From: Pantoea sp. GD03673
GTDB lineage: Bacteria; Pseudomonadota; Gammaproteobacteria; Enterobacterales; Enterobacteriaceae
DNA length: 64,000 bases
Assembly (NCBI RefSeq): GCF_029844725.1
Contig: NZ_JAOCKJ010000009.1
Span: forward strand, 173,310-237,309
Direction of reading: 5' to 3'
The notes beneath the pieces were generated by a model. It was not told where the DNA came from and searched no databases. It was given only the letters and a program-made list of their open reading frames with translations. Below, in pieces: positions 31,438 to 42,427 of the stretch. The position numbers were made by a program, and so were the translations under genes. Position 1 is the stretch's first letter. Each line of letters begins with the position of its first letter.

Positions 31438-33974
31438 GATTCGGTCTCCTTAATCAGGGTCACGGCAATACGTTCATCGGCGCGTGCAGGGCGGTGCTGG
31501 TCGCGCTCGGCCACCCGCTGCACGCCCGGATCGCGCTGCGGCGAGTTGATAAAGTGGGCAAAGCGCGTCAGGTGGTTTTCATCTTCCAGCGTCTCCTGCC
31601 ATTCACAGCGGACGCTGGCGCGCAGCGTGGCAAGCTGCTGTTCCATCTGGCTGTTGAGACCCAGCTTGTCCTCCACGATCACCTGACGCAGATAGTCGAT
31701 GCCGCCTTCCAGACTCTCCAGCCATAGCGAGGTGCGCTGCAGGCGGTCGGCGGTGCGGATATAGAACATCATGAAGCGGTCGAGATAGCTGACCAGCGTC
31801 TGCTGATTGAGATCCGCTGCCAGCAGATCGCCATGACGCGGTTTCATGCCGCCATTGCCGCACACATAGAGGTTCCAGCCCTTTTCCGTGGCGATGATGC
31901 CAACATCTTTGCCCTGTGCTTCCGCACATTCGCGTGTGCAGCCGGAAACACCAAACTTCATCTTGTGCGGCGTGCGGATGCCTTTGTAGCGGTTTTCCAG
32001 CATCACGCCGAAGCCAAGGCTGTCGCCCACGCCGTAACGGCACCAGGCACTGCCGACGCAGGTTTTCGCCATACGCAGCGCCTTGGCGTAGGCCTGACCG
32101 GTTTCAAATCCGGCAGCGATCAGCTGAGACCAGATAGCGGGCAGATCGTCTTTCTGTGCGCCAAACAGACCGATGCGCTGCGAGCCAGTGATTTTGGTGT
32201 AGAGCTGGTAGCGTTCGGCGATGTCGCCAATGACTTTCAGTCCCTGCGGCGTGATTTCACCGCCGGGTGAGCGCGGGATCACCGAGTAGGTGCCATCTTT
32301 CTGAATATTACCCAGATAGAGGTCGTTGCTGTCCTGCAACGGCGCGTGCTGCGGCCTGAGCACGTACTCATTCCAGCAAGAGGCGAGCAGTGAACCAGCG
32401 ACAGGTTTGCACACTTCACAACCGTAACCCTGACCATAACGCGCCAGCAGCGCATCAAATGTTTTGATCTCCTCCACCTGAATCAGGTGATAAAGCTCCT
32501 GACGAGACCAGGCGAAATGGGCACACAGATGGTTACTGACCTCAATGCCCTGGCGGCTGAGTTCGCTGTTGAGTACCTGAGTGATAAGAGGGATACAGCC
32601 ACCGCAGCCGGTGCCTGCGCGGGTGCTGCTCTTCAGGGCTGCCACGGTATGACAGCCCCCCTGAACCGCCTTGACGATGTCGCCTTTGCTGACGTCGAAG
32701 CAGGAGCAGATTTGCGCACTGTCAGGCAGAGAATCGACGCCGATCGCCGGTTTATCGCCGCTGCCTGCAGGCAGAATCAGCGCTTCCGGGTTAGCGGGCA
32801 GCGGAATCGCATTCAGCACCAGTTGCAGCAGGTTGCCATAATCGCTGGTGTCGCCCACCAGCACGGCACCCAGCAGGGTTTTCTGGTCTTCGCTGATAAT
32901 CAGGCGTTTATAGACCGATTTGCCTTCATCCAGCCAGACCACGCTGCGTGCGCCAGGTGTGGTGCCGTGCGCATCGCCAATCCCGCCGACATCGACACCC
33001 AGCAGCTTAAGTCTGGCGCTCATGTCCGCGCCGGTAAACGTATTGTCGCGGCCCAGCAGATGGTCGCTGGCGACCTGCGCCATTTTGTAACCCGGTGCCA
33101 CCAGGCCATAGACGCGGTTCTGCCAGGCGGCACACTCACCGATGGCGTAAATGGCCGGATCGCGGGTCCGGCACTGGTCATCAATCACGATGCCGCCACG
33201 CGGACCCAGCGTTAATCCGCACTGCTTCGCCAGTTTGTCCTGCGGACGAATACCGGTGGAGAAGACGATGAAATCGACGTCCAGCGCGCTGCCGTCGGCA
33301 AACCGCAGTGTTTTGCCGCCATGCTCATGGTGAACAATCTGTTGGGTGTTTTTGCCGGTATGGACCCGCACGCCCATCTGCTCAATCTTGCGGCGTAGTT
33401 GCTCGCCACCTTGCTGATCTAACTGCTCCGCCATCAGGACAGGCGCAAATTCAATGACGTGGGTTTCAATCCCGAGATTTTTCAGTGCGCCCGCCGCTTC
33501 GAGTCCCAGCAGGCCGCCGCCCATGACCGCACCGCGTTTGCTGCGGCGCGAGCAGGCTTCAATTGCGTTGAGATCCTCAATGGTGCGGTAGACAAAGCAG
33601 TCGCTGCCCTGCGCGCCATCAATCGGCGGGATCCACGGATAAGAGCCGGTGGCAAAAATCAGCGTGTCGTAGTGAACGGCGCGGCCAGTGCTGGAGTGGA
33701 TGAGCTTCTCATCACGGTTAATGGTAATGGCGCGCTCGCCCAGCAGCAGAGTAACCTGATGCCTTTCATAATACCCTTCACGAACCAGTGACAGTTCTTC
33801 AGCAGTATGATGGGAAAAGTAAGCGGAAAGGTGGACACGATCGTAGGCGACGCGGGGTTCTTCACAAAAGACGGTCAGCGAAAACTGGTCGGGTTCCGCT
33901 TTCTCAAGTAACTCTTCTATGAAGCGGTGGCCGACCATGCCGTTACCGATAACGACGACATTGTGCTTGCTCAT
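31434..33974 (-). CDS. nirB: Nitrite reductase (NADH) large subunit NirB
   Basis: 846 residues (E. coli 847). Domains in order: FAD/NAD(P) oxidoreductase with VVIGNGMVG at the start and the GGGLLGLEAAGAL dinucleotide fold; BFD-like [2Fe-2S] with CSCFDV and CGGC; then the siroheme-[4Fe-4S] sulfite/nitrite reductase region with TCVGSAWC and GCTRECAEAQ. It reduces nitrite to ammonia with NADH, for detoxification and assimilation. GAGGCAAAAATG is the ribosome site. Its promoter has FNR and NarL/NarP sites. Confidence 0.97.
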   Translation of the reverse strand: MSKHNVVVIGNGMVGHRFIEELLEKAEPDQFSLTVFCEEPRVAYDRVHLSAYFSHHTAEELSLVREGYYERHQVTLLLGERAITINRDEKLIHSSTGRAVHYDTLIFATGSYPWIPPIDGAQGSDCFVYRTIEDLNAIEACSRRSKRGAVMGGGLLGLEAAGALKNLGIETHVIEFAPVLMAEQLDQQGGEQLRRKIEQMGVRVHTGKNTQQIVHHEHGGKTLRFADGSALDVDFIVFSTGIRPQDKLAKQCGLTLGPRGGIVIDDQCRTRDPAIYAIGECAAWQNRVYGLVAPGYKMAQVASDHLLGRDNTFTGADMSARLKLLGVDVGGIGDAHGTTPGARSVVWLDEGKSVYKRLIISEDQKTLLGAVLVGDTSDYGNLLQLVLNAIPLPANPEALILPAGSGDKPAIGVDSLPDSAQICSCFDVSKGDIVKAVQGGCHTVAALKSSTRAGTGCGGCIPLITQVLNSELSRQGIEVSNHLCAHFAWSRQELYHLIQVEEIKTFDALLARYGQGYGCEVCKPVAGSLLASCWNEYVLRPQHAPLQDSNDLYLGNIQKDGTYSVIPRSPGGEITPQGLKVIGDIAERYQLYTKITGSQRIGLFGAQKDDLPAIWSQLIAAGFETGQAYAKALRMAKTCVGSAWCRYGVGDSLGFGVMLENRYKGIRTPHKMKFGVSGCTRECAEAQGKDVGIIATEKGWNLYVCGNGGMKPRHGDLLAADLNQQTLVSYLDRFMMFYIRTADRLQRTSLWLESLEGGIDYLRQVIVEDKLGLNSQMEQQLATLRASVRCEWQETLEDENHLTRFAHFINSPQRDPGVQRVAERDQHRPARADERIAVTLIKETES

Positions 33975-34004
33975 TTTTGCCTCAAATTTGCGATATCTGC
34001 GGCT

Positions 34005-34010
34005 ACAATA
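34005..34010 (-). promoter_or_regulatory. nirB promoter -10 element
   Basis: On the minus strand TATTGT lies at 34010-34005. It places the transcription start near 33997-33998, which puts the FNR box centre at about -41 and the NarL box centre at about -69, as in E. coli nirB. Confidence 0.6.
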
Positions 34011-34031
34011 GCGCGCCTTTTCTGACGCTTA

Positions 34032-34045
34032 TTGATATGCATCAA
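34032..34045 (-). promoter_or_regulatory. FNR-binding site in the nirB promoter
   Basis: TTGAT-ATGC-ATCAA is a perfect FNR consensus (TTGAT-N4-ATCAA). Centred near -41 from the inferred start, it is placed for class II activation of nirB when oxygen is absent. Confidence 0.9.
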
Positions 34046-34058
34046 CCACGACGCCATA

Positions 34059-34074
34059 TACCCATTAAGAGGTA
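34059..34074 (-). promoter_or_regulatory. NarL/NarP 7-2-7 site in the nirB promoter
   Basis: TACCCAT-TA-AGAGGTA is an inverted pair of NarL heptamers with a 2-bp spacer, the arrangement recognised by both NarL and NarP. It lies 28 bp upstream of the FNR centre, the same spacing as in E. coli nirB, and implies nitrate/nitrite induction. Confidence 0.85.
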
Positions 34075-34195
34075 TATGGTTGATTTTCATTGCCTTTATC
34101 TGGTGCGGCTAACCTGTTGAATAGGTTGCATTGCCGCTGAGGGTATGAATCGTGCTAGTTTTAACCACACAGGTTAATCGGATAAGGAATCAGCC

Positions 34196-35473
34196 ATGCT
34201 GTCACCTAAGTGGATCAATAACGTGCGTTTACCCTGGCGGGAAGGATTGTGGCAAATCGAAATCGCCGACGGAAAAATAGCCCGCATTTCAGCGCAGCCG
34301 CAGCAGCCTTCACCGGCAGCGCAATCGCTGGATGGCGAGGGCGGCTTAGCCTGCGCGCCGTTTATTGAGCCGCATATTCATCTGGATACCACCCAGACGG
34401 CGGGTGAACCGGCATGGAATCAGTCCGGCACGCTGTTCGAAGGAATTGAGCGCTGGGCCGAGCGTAAGGCGCTGCTCAGCCACGAAGATGTGAAACAGCG
34501 GGCGTTACAGACGCTGAAATGGCAGATCGCCAACGGCATTCAGTTTGTGCGCACCCACGTTGATGTGTCAGACCCGTCCCTGACGGCGCTGAAAGCGATG
34601 CTGGAGCTGAAAGCGGAGATGGCACCGTGGATCACGATTCAGATAGTGGCGTTTCCTCAGGAGGGTATTCTCTCCTATCCCAACGGCGAAGCGTTGCTGG
34701 AGGAGGCGCTGCGGCTGGGTGCAGATGTGGTCGGTGCGATCCCGCACTATGAATTTACCCGTGAATATGGCGTCGAGTCGCTGCATAAAACCTTTGCGCT
34801 GGCTAACCGCTACGACCGGCTGATCGACGTTCACTGCGATGAGATCGATGATGAGCAGTCGCGCTTTGTGGAAACCGTGGCGGCGCTGGCGCATCGCGAC
34901 GGCAACGGCGCACGCGTGACGGCCAGTCATACCACCGCGATGCACTCTTACAATGGCGCGTACGCCTCAAGGCTGTTCCGCCTGCTGAAGCTGTCGGGCA
35001 TTAACTTTGTCGCGAATCCGCTGGTCAATATTCACCTGCAGGGGCGCTTTGACACCTATCCTAAGCGGCGCGGCATTACGCGGGTGAAAGAGATGCTGGA
35101 GGCAGAGATTAACGTCTGCTTCGGCCACGACGATGTGTTTGATCCCTGGTACCCGCTGGGCACAGCTAACATGCTGCAGGTGTTGCATATGGGCTTACAT
35201 GTCTGTCAGCTGATGGGCTATGAGCAGATCGATGCAGGACTGGATCTGATTACGCACAACAGCGCGAAGACGATGCAGCTGGCAGGCTATGGCATTCAGA
35301 GTGGCAACGATGCCAGCCTGATTATACTGCCAGCAGAGAGCGGTTTTGATGCGGTAAGAAGGCAGGTCCCGGTGCGCTATTCACTGCGTCGCGGTGTGGT
35401 GGTGGCAGAGACGAAGCCCGCAGAAAGCGAGATTTACTGGCAGGAGCGGGAGCGCATCGACTTCCGGCGTTAA
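34196..35473 (+). CDS. codA: Cytosine deaminase CodA
   Basis: 425 residues, very close to E. coli CodA throughout ([33 protein letters not shown] strand, [28 protein letters not shown]). The metal site has HIH near residues 60-62, His in VHCDE and Asp in GHDDVFDPW. It deaminates cytosine to uracil and ammonia. AAGGAA precedes the ATG. No codB permease is adjacent, unlike the E. coli codBA operon, and codA sits between nirB and tsgA. Confidence 0.95.
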   Translation: MLSPKWINNVRLPWREGLWQIEIADGKIARISAQPQQPSPAAQSLDGEGGLACAPFIEPHIHLDTTQTAGEPAWNQSGTLFEGIERWAERKALLSHEDVKQRALQTLKWQIANGIQFVRTHVDVSDPSLTALKAMLELKAEMAPWITIQIVAFPQEGILSYPNGEALLEEALRLGADVVGAIPHYEFTREYGVESLHKTFALANRYDRLIDVHCDEIDDEQSRFVETVAALAHRDGNGARVTASHTTAMHSYNGAYASRLFRLLKLSGINFVANPLVNIHLQGRFDTYPKRRGITRVKEMLEAEINVCFGHDDVFDPWYPLGTANMLQVLHMGLHVCQLMGYEQIDAGLDLITHNSAKTMQLAGYGIQSGNDASLIILPAESGFDAVRRQVPVRYSLRRGVVVAETKPAESEIYWQERERIDFRR

Positions 35474-35477
35474 CTCA

Positions 35478-35503
35478 CAGGGCGGCGATTAATCGCCGCC
35501 CTG
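35478..35503. terminator. Bidirectional palindromic hairpin between codA and tsgA
   Basis: A perfect 26-bp palindrome (CAGGGCGGCGATT and its reverse complement) lies between the two convergent stops. There is no long T-run on either side, so termination strength is uncertain. Confidence 0.6.
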
Positions 35504-35508
35504 AATGA

Positions 35509-36687
35509 TTAATGCGTAACGTGACCGTGCGTACGATGACGGCTGACAAAGCCGAGCAGGGCACACATCACAAACACCACGGCGTAAAGCGCGTTAGCCG
35601 TCGCCAGTGCGGTATGCACGCCACTTTTCTCAACGATAGGTGCCGTGACCACAAAGGTCAGCATGGTGCCGACGGTGCCGCAGGTCAGAATGAAGTTCAC
35701 CAGCTTCGGTGACGCCACTTTGGTCTGCAGTGAACCCAGGGTGATGATAGTGGTGTAGATTGCGCTGGAGCTGAAGCCCAGAATCATGATGATCCATTTC
35801 AGCATGCTGGCATCGCTGCTGCTGACGAACCAGTACATCAGCACCGTGGCCAGACCCGCCAGCACCATCAGAATGCGTTGCAGATCGAAGAAACGCAGCA
35901 GGAAGCTGAAGACCCACATCCCGACCATATACGCCGTCCAGAAGCTGCCTACCAGCTGTCCGGCATCGTTAATGTTCATGCCCATGACTTTGGTGGCGTA
36001 TTCCGGTACCCAGGAGATAAAGCCGAGCTGGCCCAGAATGTAGCAGAGTGCCGCGACAGCCAGCAGCAGCACGCCCACTCCCCATTTCTCTTTCTCAACT
36101 GTCGGGCTGTTTTCGGGCTTACGCAGCACCGGGAACTCCACAAACAGCGTCATGATGAAGATGGCGACGTAGATAAAGCCGATGCAGACATAGACCCAGT
36201 ACCACGGCAGCTGACGCGCCAGCAGAATCCCGGCCAGCACCGGAAACAGCGTGCCCGCCATGCTGAAGAAGGAGTCGGTAAACAGCAGGCGTGAACCGCG
36301 CTGACGGCCTTCATACATGTGGGTGATCAGGAAAGTACCAATCGACATGGTAATGCCGCTGACCACGCCCAGCACAAACATACAGAGCGAGAAGACGGTC
36401 AGATCGCGGCTGGTCATCAACCCGATGATTGCCAGCACCATCAGGACGAAGCCAAAAATCAGCTGGCGCTTCAGTGGCACAATGACCATCAGCCAGGCGT
36501 TCAGGAAAACCGCCGCCAGGATGCCGCTGTTGAGGAAGGTGAAGGTATTACTCATGCTGGAGATGGGGATCTGGAAATCTTTTGCGATATCGCCCATTAC
36601 CATGCCGGTAACGATCACCAGCGCGCCGGTCAGCGCGTAGGAGAAGAAGCTTATCCAGGTAAGGCCAATACGATTACGGTTTGTCAT
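35509..36687 (-). CDS. tsgA: TsgA, major facilitator superfamily transporter
   Basis: 392 residues from the ATG at 36685-36687 ([19 protein letters not shown]), matching the E. coli start; the frame opens 10 codons earlier. Twelve hydrophobic segments are visible, with [12 protein letters not shown] and [18 protein letters not shown] conserved. TsgA is an MFS inner-membrane protein whose expression responds to tellurite/selenite in Salmonella; its natural substrate is not known. It lies next to the nir cluster, as in E. coli, with codA in between. Confidence 0.93.
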   Translation of the reverse strand: MTNRNRIGLTWISFFSYALTGALVIVTGMVMGDIAKDFQIPISSMSNTFTFLNSGILAAVFLNAWLMVIVPLKRQLIFGFVLMVLAIIGLMTSRDLTVFSLCMFVLGVVSGITMSIGTFLITHMYEGRQRGSRLLFTDSFFSMAGTLFPVLAGILLARQLPWYWVYVCIGFIYVAIFIMTLFVEFPVLRKPENSPTVEKEKWGVGVLLLAVAALCYILGQLGFISWVPEYATKVMGMNINDAGQLVGSFWTAYMVGMWVFSFLLRFFDLQRILMVLAGLATVLMYWFVSSSDASMLKWIIMILGFSSSAIYTTIITLGSLQTKVASPKLVNFILTCGTVGTMLTFVVTAPIVEKSGVHTALATANALYAVVFVMCALLGFVSRHRTHGHVTH

Positions 36688-36795
36688 GTTCTGAACCTGT
36701 TGAGAACCGGGTGCCAAAAAGTGTCAGAAAGTGTAAACGGAACTGTGATCTTAATAAACAAGCAGTGAAACTACAGATCCATATTTCATGTGTTG

Positions 36796-36811
36796 TGTGA
36801 TTTTAATCACG
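36796..36811. promoter_or_regulatory. CRP-type site upstream of ppiA
   Basis: TGTGA-TTTTAA-TCACG matches the CRP consensus TGTGA-N6-TCACA at 9 of 10 core positions. It lies 138 bp before the ppiA ATG and 109 bp before tsgA. E. coli ppiA is CRP-controlled, which supports ppiA as the target, though tsgA is also possible. Confidence 0.7.
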
Positions 36812-36948
36812 CAATTGCGGTTGTTTAACGTTTGCTCAGGCCTTTTGCCGCATCAGCGTAAATATAGGTAAAACGCTGGCTCATGGAATAGAGTCTCTCT
36901 ACAATCAATCACGTTTTTGTGCCCGCTCTCCCAGGTAAGGAATCTTTC

Positions 36949-37521
36949 ATGTTTAAACGTACTTTAACAGCGGCAATCACCCTGTTAGCGCTCTCTTCCG
37001 TTTCCGCCCAGGCGCTGGCTGCAAAAGGTGACACCCACGTTCTGCTCACCACCTCCGCCGGCAATATCGAACTCGAACTGAATAACCAGAAAGCGCCGGT
37101 TTCTGTGAAAAACTTCGTTGATTACGTCAACAACGGTTTTTATAACAACACCATTTTTCACCGCGTGATCCCGGGCTTTATGGTGCAGGGTGGTGGCTTC
37201 ACCACGGACATGCAGCAGAAGCAAACCAACGCGCCGATTAAAAATGAAGCCGATAATGGTCTGCGTAACCTGCGCGGTACCATTTCTATGGCGCGTACCG
37301 CGGACAAAGACAGTGCCACCAGCCAGTTCTTCCTTAACGTCGCGGATAATGCGTTTCTCGACCACGGCCAGCGCGATTTCGGCTATGCCGTATTTGGTAA
37401 GATTGTGAAAGGCCAGGATGTGGTTGAAAAAATTTCTCAGGTACCTACCAAAGATGTCGGACCGTACCAGAATGTTCCGTCCAAACCGGTAGTTATCCTC
37501 TCTGCTAAAGTCCTGCCTTAA
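36949..37521 (+). CDS. ppiA: Periplasmic peptidyl-prolyl isomerase PpiA (cyclophilin)
   Basis: 190 residues from the ATG at 36949, which begins a signal peptide ([17 protein letters not shown], cleavage after ALA). The cyclophilin core shows [30 protein letters not shown] with the catalytic Arg, and ATSQFFLNV. It speeds proline isomerisation of periplasmic proteins. It is divergent from tsgA with the CRP site between. Confidence 0.95.
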   Translation: MFKRTLTAAITLLALSSVSAQALAAKGDTHVLLTTSAGNIELELNNQKAPVSVKNFVDYVNNGFYNNTIFHRVIPGFMVQGGGFTTDMQQKQTNAPIKNEADNGLRNLRGTISMARTADKDSATSQFFLNVADNAFLDHGQRDFGYAVFGKIVKGQDVVEKISQVPTKDVGPYQNVPSKPVVILSAKVLP

Positions 37522-37620
37522 TGCTTTTCGTCGCCATCTGCGGATGGCGACCGCCTGCCGCCTCCGGCAAAGCCAGAATTTGCTCTTATACTTAGGGCAA
37601 AAACCTGAGCAGGAGGCGGT

Positions 37621-37791
37621 ATGGCGAACACACTCACCGAAAAACAGAAAGTCACGCTGTGGCAACAGCGGCGTAGCGCCAGCTATCAGGCCAGCTGTAA
37701 GCTGGAAGGCTTTCCACAGAATGAAACCAGCCTGAACAGTGAAGATGCGGCTGCACGCCTGGCCTCACTGAGGAGGCAATATGGACGCTAA
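37621..37791 (+). CDS. yhfG: YhfG, antitoxin of the Fic module
   Basis: 56 residues, starting MANTLTEKQKVTLWQQRR and ending RRQYGR. AGGAGGCGGT precedes the ATG. Residues 25-30 are SCKLEG, which fits the Fic-inhibitory motif (S/T)xxxE(G/N) of class I antitoxins; the Glu blocks the ATP gamma-phosphate position in the partner. The stop lies 11 bases into fic, so expression is coupled. E. coli YhfG (FicA) has the same role. Confidence 0.9.
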   Translation: MANTLTEKQKVTLWQQRRSASYQASCKLEGFPQNETSLNSEDAAARLASLRRQYGR

Positions 37792-38374
37792 TACCGCCGT
37801 CAGCCAGGATCCCTACCTGTGGCAGCATGACAATGTGCTGAAAAATCTGATCGATATTCATGATGCCGCCCAGCTGCGAAAAGCAGAGCTGAGCTTCAGT
37901 GCGGCACGTGCCGCCACGCTGGAACTGGGACCGCGTAATCCCGGACTGCCCTACCTGCGCCAGATCCACCGCACGCTGTTTCAGGATATCTACAGCTGGG
38001 CCGGTGAATTACGCATCCTCGATATCTGGCGTGACGAGACGCCATTCTGTCATTTCGAATACATTGAAAAAGAAGGCAACGCTCTGATGGCCACGCTGGA
38101 AGAGGAGAAAGGACTCGCTGAGCTGCCGCGTGACGCATTTATTCAGCGCCTTGCCCACTACTACTGCGAAATCAATATGCTGCATCCTTTCCGCCACGGA
38201 AACGGTCGGGCACAGCGGATTTTCTTTGAACAGCTGGCGCTGCACGCCGGTTATCTGCTGTCGTGGGAAGAGACGGACGCTGAGAGCTGGAAAGCAGCTA
38301 ATCAGGCGGGTGTCGCGGGCGATCTGACGCCGCTGGAGCAGGTGTTTGCGAAAGTGGTGAGCGAGGCAGCTTAA
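37781..38374 (+). CDS. fic: Fic-domain protein (class I, YhfG partner)
   Basis: 197 residues. The Fic motif lies at 135-146, HPFRHGNGRAQR; the canonical form is HPFx(D/E)GNGRxxR, so the catalytic His135 and the GNGR anion hole are intact but the Mg2+-ligand acidic residue is His139. The flap region is around FCHFEYIEKEGN (residues 89-100). Fic enzymes transfer AMP (or related groups) to target hydroxyls; activity here may be weakened. It is coupled to yhfG and lies just before pabA, as in E. coli. Confidence 0.92.
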   Translation: MDANTAVSQDPYLWQHDNVLKNLIDIHDAAQLRKAELSFSAARAATLELGPRNPGLPYLRQIHRTLFQDIYSWAGELRILDIWRDETPFCHFEYIEKEGNALMATLEEEKGLAELPRDAFIQRLAHYYCEINMLHPFRHGNGRAQRIFFEQLALHAGYLLSWEETDAESWKAANQAGVAGDLTPLEQVFAKVVSEAA

Positions 38375-38415
38375 CCGCGTAGAATAGCGGCGCGGTTTAT
38401 TATTCTGGACGCCTC

Positions 38416-38991
38416 ATGCTGCTGCTTATCGACAATTACGACTCCTTTACCTGGAATCTTTATCAATATTTCTGCGAGCTGGGCGCGCAGGTTCAGGTGG
38501 TGCGCAATGATGCCATCACCCTGGAGCAGATGGCAGCGTTACCGCTGACCCATCTGGTCATTTCCCCTGGTCCCTGCACGCCGTCGGAGTCGGGCATCTC
38601 GCTGGCGGCGATCAGGCATTTTGCCGGTCAGCTGCCGGTGCTGGGCGTCTGCCTGGGCCATCAGGCGATTGCGCAGGCGTATGGCGCACAGGTCGTGCGT
38701 GCGCGTCAGGTTATGCACGGCAAAACTTCAGCGATTCAGCACACCGGCCAGGGCGTGTTCCGCAATCTTAGCAATCCCCTTACCGTTACCCGCTATCACT
38801 CGCTGATTGTGCAGCGCGATTCACTGCCCGATGCGTTCGAAGTGACTGCCTGGACGCTGCGTGACGGCGAGCCCGACGAGATTATGGGATTCCGTCATAA
38901 AACCCTGGCGCTGGAAGGCGTACAGTTCCATCCCGAAAGCATTCTCAGCGAACAGGGACATCAGCTGCTGCGCAATTTCCTTGCGCAATGA
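38416..38991 (+). CDS. pabA: Aminodeoxychorismate synthase glutaminase component PabA
   Basis: 191-residue class I glutamine amidotransferase. The triad is Cys in GVCLGHQ (about residue 79) and the His-Glu pair in VQFHPESI. PabA supplies ammonia to PabB for 4-amino-4-deoxychorismate, in p-aminobenzoate and folate synthesis. The N-terminal [16 protein letters not shown] is typical. fic lies upstream and argD downstream, as in E. coli. Confidence 0.95.
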   Translation: MLLLIDNYDSFTWNLYQYFCELGAQVQVVRNDAITLEQMAALPLTHLVISPGPCTPSESGISLAAIRHFAGQLPVLGVCLGHQAIAQAYGAQVVRARQVMHGKTSAIQHTGQGVFRNLSNPLTVTRYHSLIVQRDSLPDAFEVTAWTLRDGEPDEIMGFRHKTLALEGVQFHPESILSEQGHQLLRNFLAQ

Positions 38992-39022
38992 GTTGCCTTT
39001 GAGTGATTTTTTATGCATATTT

Positions 39023-40293
<1,271 letters not shown>

Positions 40294-40294
40294 T

Positions 40295-42370
40295 TTAGTT
40301 TTTGCGTAAGCGTCTGATTAACCAGCGGCCATGTTGCGGTCGCTGGTTCCACGCCAGCGATGAAATGGTGTACATCACGCTCAGATGATCGAGAATGCGC
40401 CGCACATGCTGCTCCACCACCGTGACTGGCCCCTCACTGATGTTCTCCAGGTCATCCAGCAGATTAACCTGTGAGCTTTCACCATCATATTCCAGCCGCT
40501 GCTGACACCGCTGCAGCGCGATTTCACAGGATTGCAGATAGCGTTCAGCCAGCGAGGCCGTCAGCATGGTGTGCTCACGCGCCAGAATCGTTATTGCGTT
40601 GATATGCTCGACGATAAACTGACTGTGTGTGACCCAGAGCCGCATATCACTCAGGTAGCGGGCGTTGAACGCGGGTTCCTGCATCGCCTGATTCAGCGAG
40701 TTAAACAGCGCATTGTGCGCCTGATTGACCTTTATACGCTGATACGCGAGTTTTTCTGGCGATTGTTCGTCGCCCAGCAATAGGCGCAGCGCATCCTGAT
40801 AGGTTTCCAGCGCGTCATGGGCGTTCTGCCGCAGTAAGCCGCTCTGCCACTGTGGCCACAGCCATAGCATCCCGCCAAAGGCAATCAGACAGCCCATCAG
40901 CGTATCCATCAGTCGCGGCAGCAGAAACTGCGCACCATTCAGTGACAGCAATTGCAGCGAGTAAACCGCCGTAACCGTAAAGCCAATCATCGACCAGCCA
41001 TAGAACTGGCGGGTAAAGCGATAGCTGATAAAGGTTATCGCCAGCATGATCAGCAATACCAGCGACTCCGGCACCGCCAGCCGCAGCGTGGCGGCCGCGA
41101 TCACCAGACCGGCAAAGGTGCCCAGCGCCCGGTGCTGGATACGAACACGGGTCGCGCTGTAACCGTTCTGACTGACGAACATAATGGTCATCAGGATCCA
41201 GTAAGGCTTGGGGATGTTGAAGAACAGCGCCAGCGCGCTGCCCAGCATCAGCATCACCGCAAAGCGACCGGCGGTGCGCAGTGCCGATGAGCGAAACGAG
41301 AGATAGCTGCGAAGCGCCGGTAACAGCGGCAGACGGCGCTGACGGTCTGCCATCAGATCGCGCGTGTACAGCGGTTTCTGGGTGCGCAGTACCCGCGCAA
41401 TGCGGTTGAAGTGATAGAAGCAGAAGTTACCTACCGGATTATCGGGATGCTGACGGGCGATTTTCTCCAGCGCGCCGAGCTGTTTATCCATCGCAAAGCG
41501 ATCGGGTAACTGGTGATAAAGAATGTCATCCGCCAGCACCCGCAGCCGGGCCGAGATGGTTTTGGCATTCCAGCGGATCACCGCTTCAGCATGACTCTGT
41601 TCCACCAGCTTCTGTACCTCTTCCGGCCGATGCAGGCTGACTGAGATATGCTCCTGCAGATCCAGCGCTACCTGAAAAGCACGCGTCAGCCTCTTATGGC
41701 TGTGATCGCGGCTTGCCGACAGCATGTGCATCTGCTGATAACAGGTGTTGATCAGATCGACCACTTTCTGCTGACGAGCCAGCAGCGGCGGCAACGCCTT
41801 TTCCGGGTCGGTCAGCTGTGTCAGCAGGGTATATTTGGCGTCACAGTAGCTGGCCAGCTCGCGGTAAATGAGACTCAGGCTCTCGCGCATCGGCTGCTCT
41901 TTCCACAGCCAGAACCAGAACCAGTTAAACAGCCCATACCAGAGCGTGCCGCCGATATAGAGCAGCGGGGTGACATAGATGGGCATGCGCCCAACCAGGC
42001 TCAGGGTAAAGATGGCGGCAATTAGAGTACCGGGCAGAAGGCGGCCATGCAGCGGGCTGATCTCACCCGTGACGCCGAGCAGCAGCGGCAGGGCGAAGAG
42101 GATCAGCGGCAGTGGAATCGCATGCAGGGTAAGCCACTGGATCAGGAAGCTGCCGAGGGCAAACAGGCTGCCACCCACGATCAGACGTTTGAAGAAGCGT
42201 TTATGCGGCGTATCGAGACCGGCGATATTGCAGCAGGCGGGCACTAACGAGAACAGCAGACCTTTTTGCAGGTCGCCAGCCAGCCAGCCCAGCGCGACCG
42301 GCAGGCAGAGCACCAGCGTTTGCCGCAAGGCGTAGTTAACTTCAGGATGGTAAATAATTCGACGCCACAT
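40295..42370 (-). CDS. yhfK: YhfK, YccS/YhfK-family FUSC membrane protein
   Basis: 691 residues (E. coli 696). Two membrane blocks of about five to six segments each (about residues 15-150 and 370-500) flank a soluble helical region, the FUSC/YccS plan shared with aromatic-acid efflux pumps such as AaeB. The substrate is unknown. It is convergent with argD, and its start lies downstream of crp on the same strand. Confidence 0.92.
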   Translation of the reverse strand: MWRRIIYHPEVNYALRQTLVLCLPVALGWLAGDLQKGLLFSLVPACCNIAGLDTPHKRFFKRLIVGGSLFALGSFLIQWLTLHAIPLPLILFALPLLLGVTGEISPLHGRLLPGTLIAAIFTLSLVGRMPIYVTPLLYIGGTLWYGLFNWFWFWLWKEQPMRESLSLIYRELASYCDAKYTLLTQLTDPEKALPPLLARQQKVVDLINTCYQQMHMLSASRDHSHKRLTRAFQVALDLQEHISVSLHRPEEVQKLVEQSHAEAVIRWNAKTISARLRVLADDILYHQLPDRFAMDKQLGALEKIARQHPDNPVGNFCFYHFNRIARVLRTQKPLYTRDLMADRQRRLPLLPALRSYLSFRSSALRTAGRFAVMLMLGSALALFFNIPKPYWILMTIMFVSQNGYSATRVRIQHRALGTFAGLVIAAATLRLAVPESLVLLIMLAITFISYRFTRQFYGWSMIGFTVTAVYSLQLLSLNGAQFLLPRLMDTLMGCLIAFGGMLWLWPQWQSGLLRQNAHDALETYQDALRLLLGDEQSPEKLAYQRIKVNQAHNALFNSLNQAMQEPAFNARYLSDMRLWVTHSQFIVEHINAITILAREHTMLTASLAERYLQSCEIALQRCQQRLEYDGESSQVNLLDDLENISEGPVTVVEQHVRRILDHLSVMYTISSLAWNQRPQHGRWLIRRLRKN

Positions 42371-42377
42371 CGGCCCA

Positions 42378-42415
42378 ACACAAACAATAACGGCGTGATG
42401 TTGCCATCACGCCGT
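42378..42415 (-). terminator. Terminator after crp
   Basis: ACGGCGTGATG (42390-42400) and CATCACGCCGT (42405-42415) form an 11-bp stem with a TTGC loop. On the crp strand the stem is followed by TATTGTTTGTG, a moderate T-run. Confidence 0.7.
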
Positions 42416-42427
42416 GGGTGACAGGAA

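Noticed and set aside
37530..37551. Hairpin GTCGCCATC/GATGGCGAC after ppiA taken as a terminator
   Set aside because: The stem is good, but no T-run follows on either strand, so intrinsic termination is not supported.
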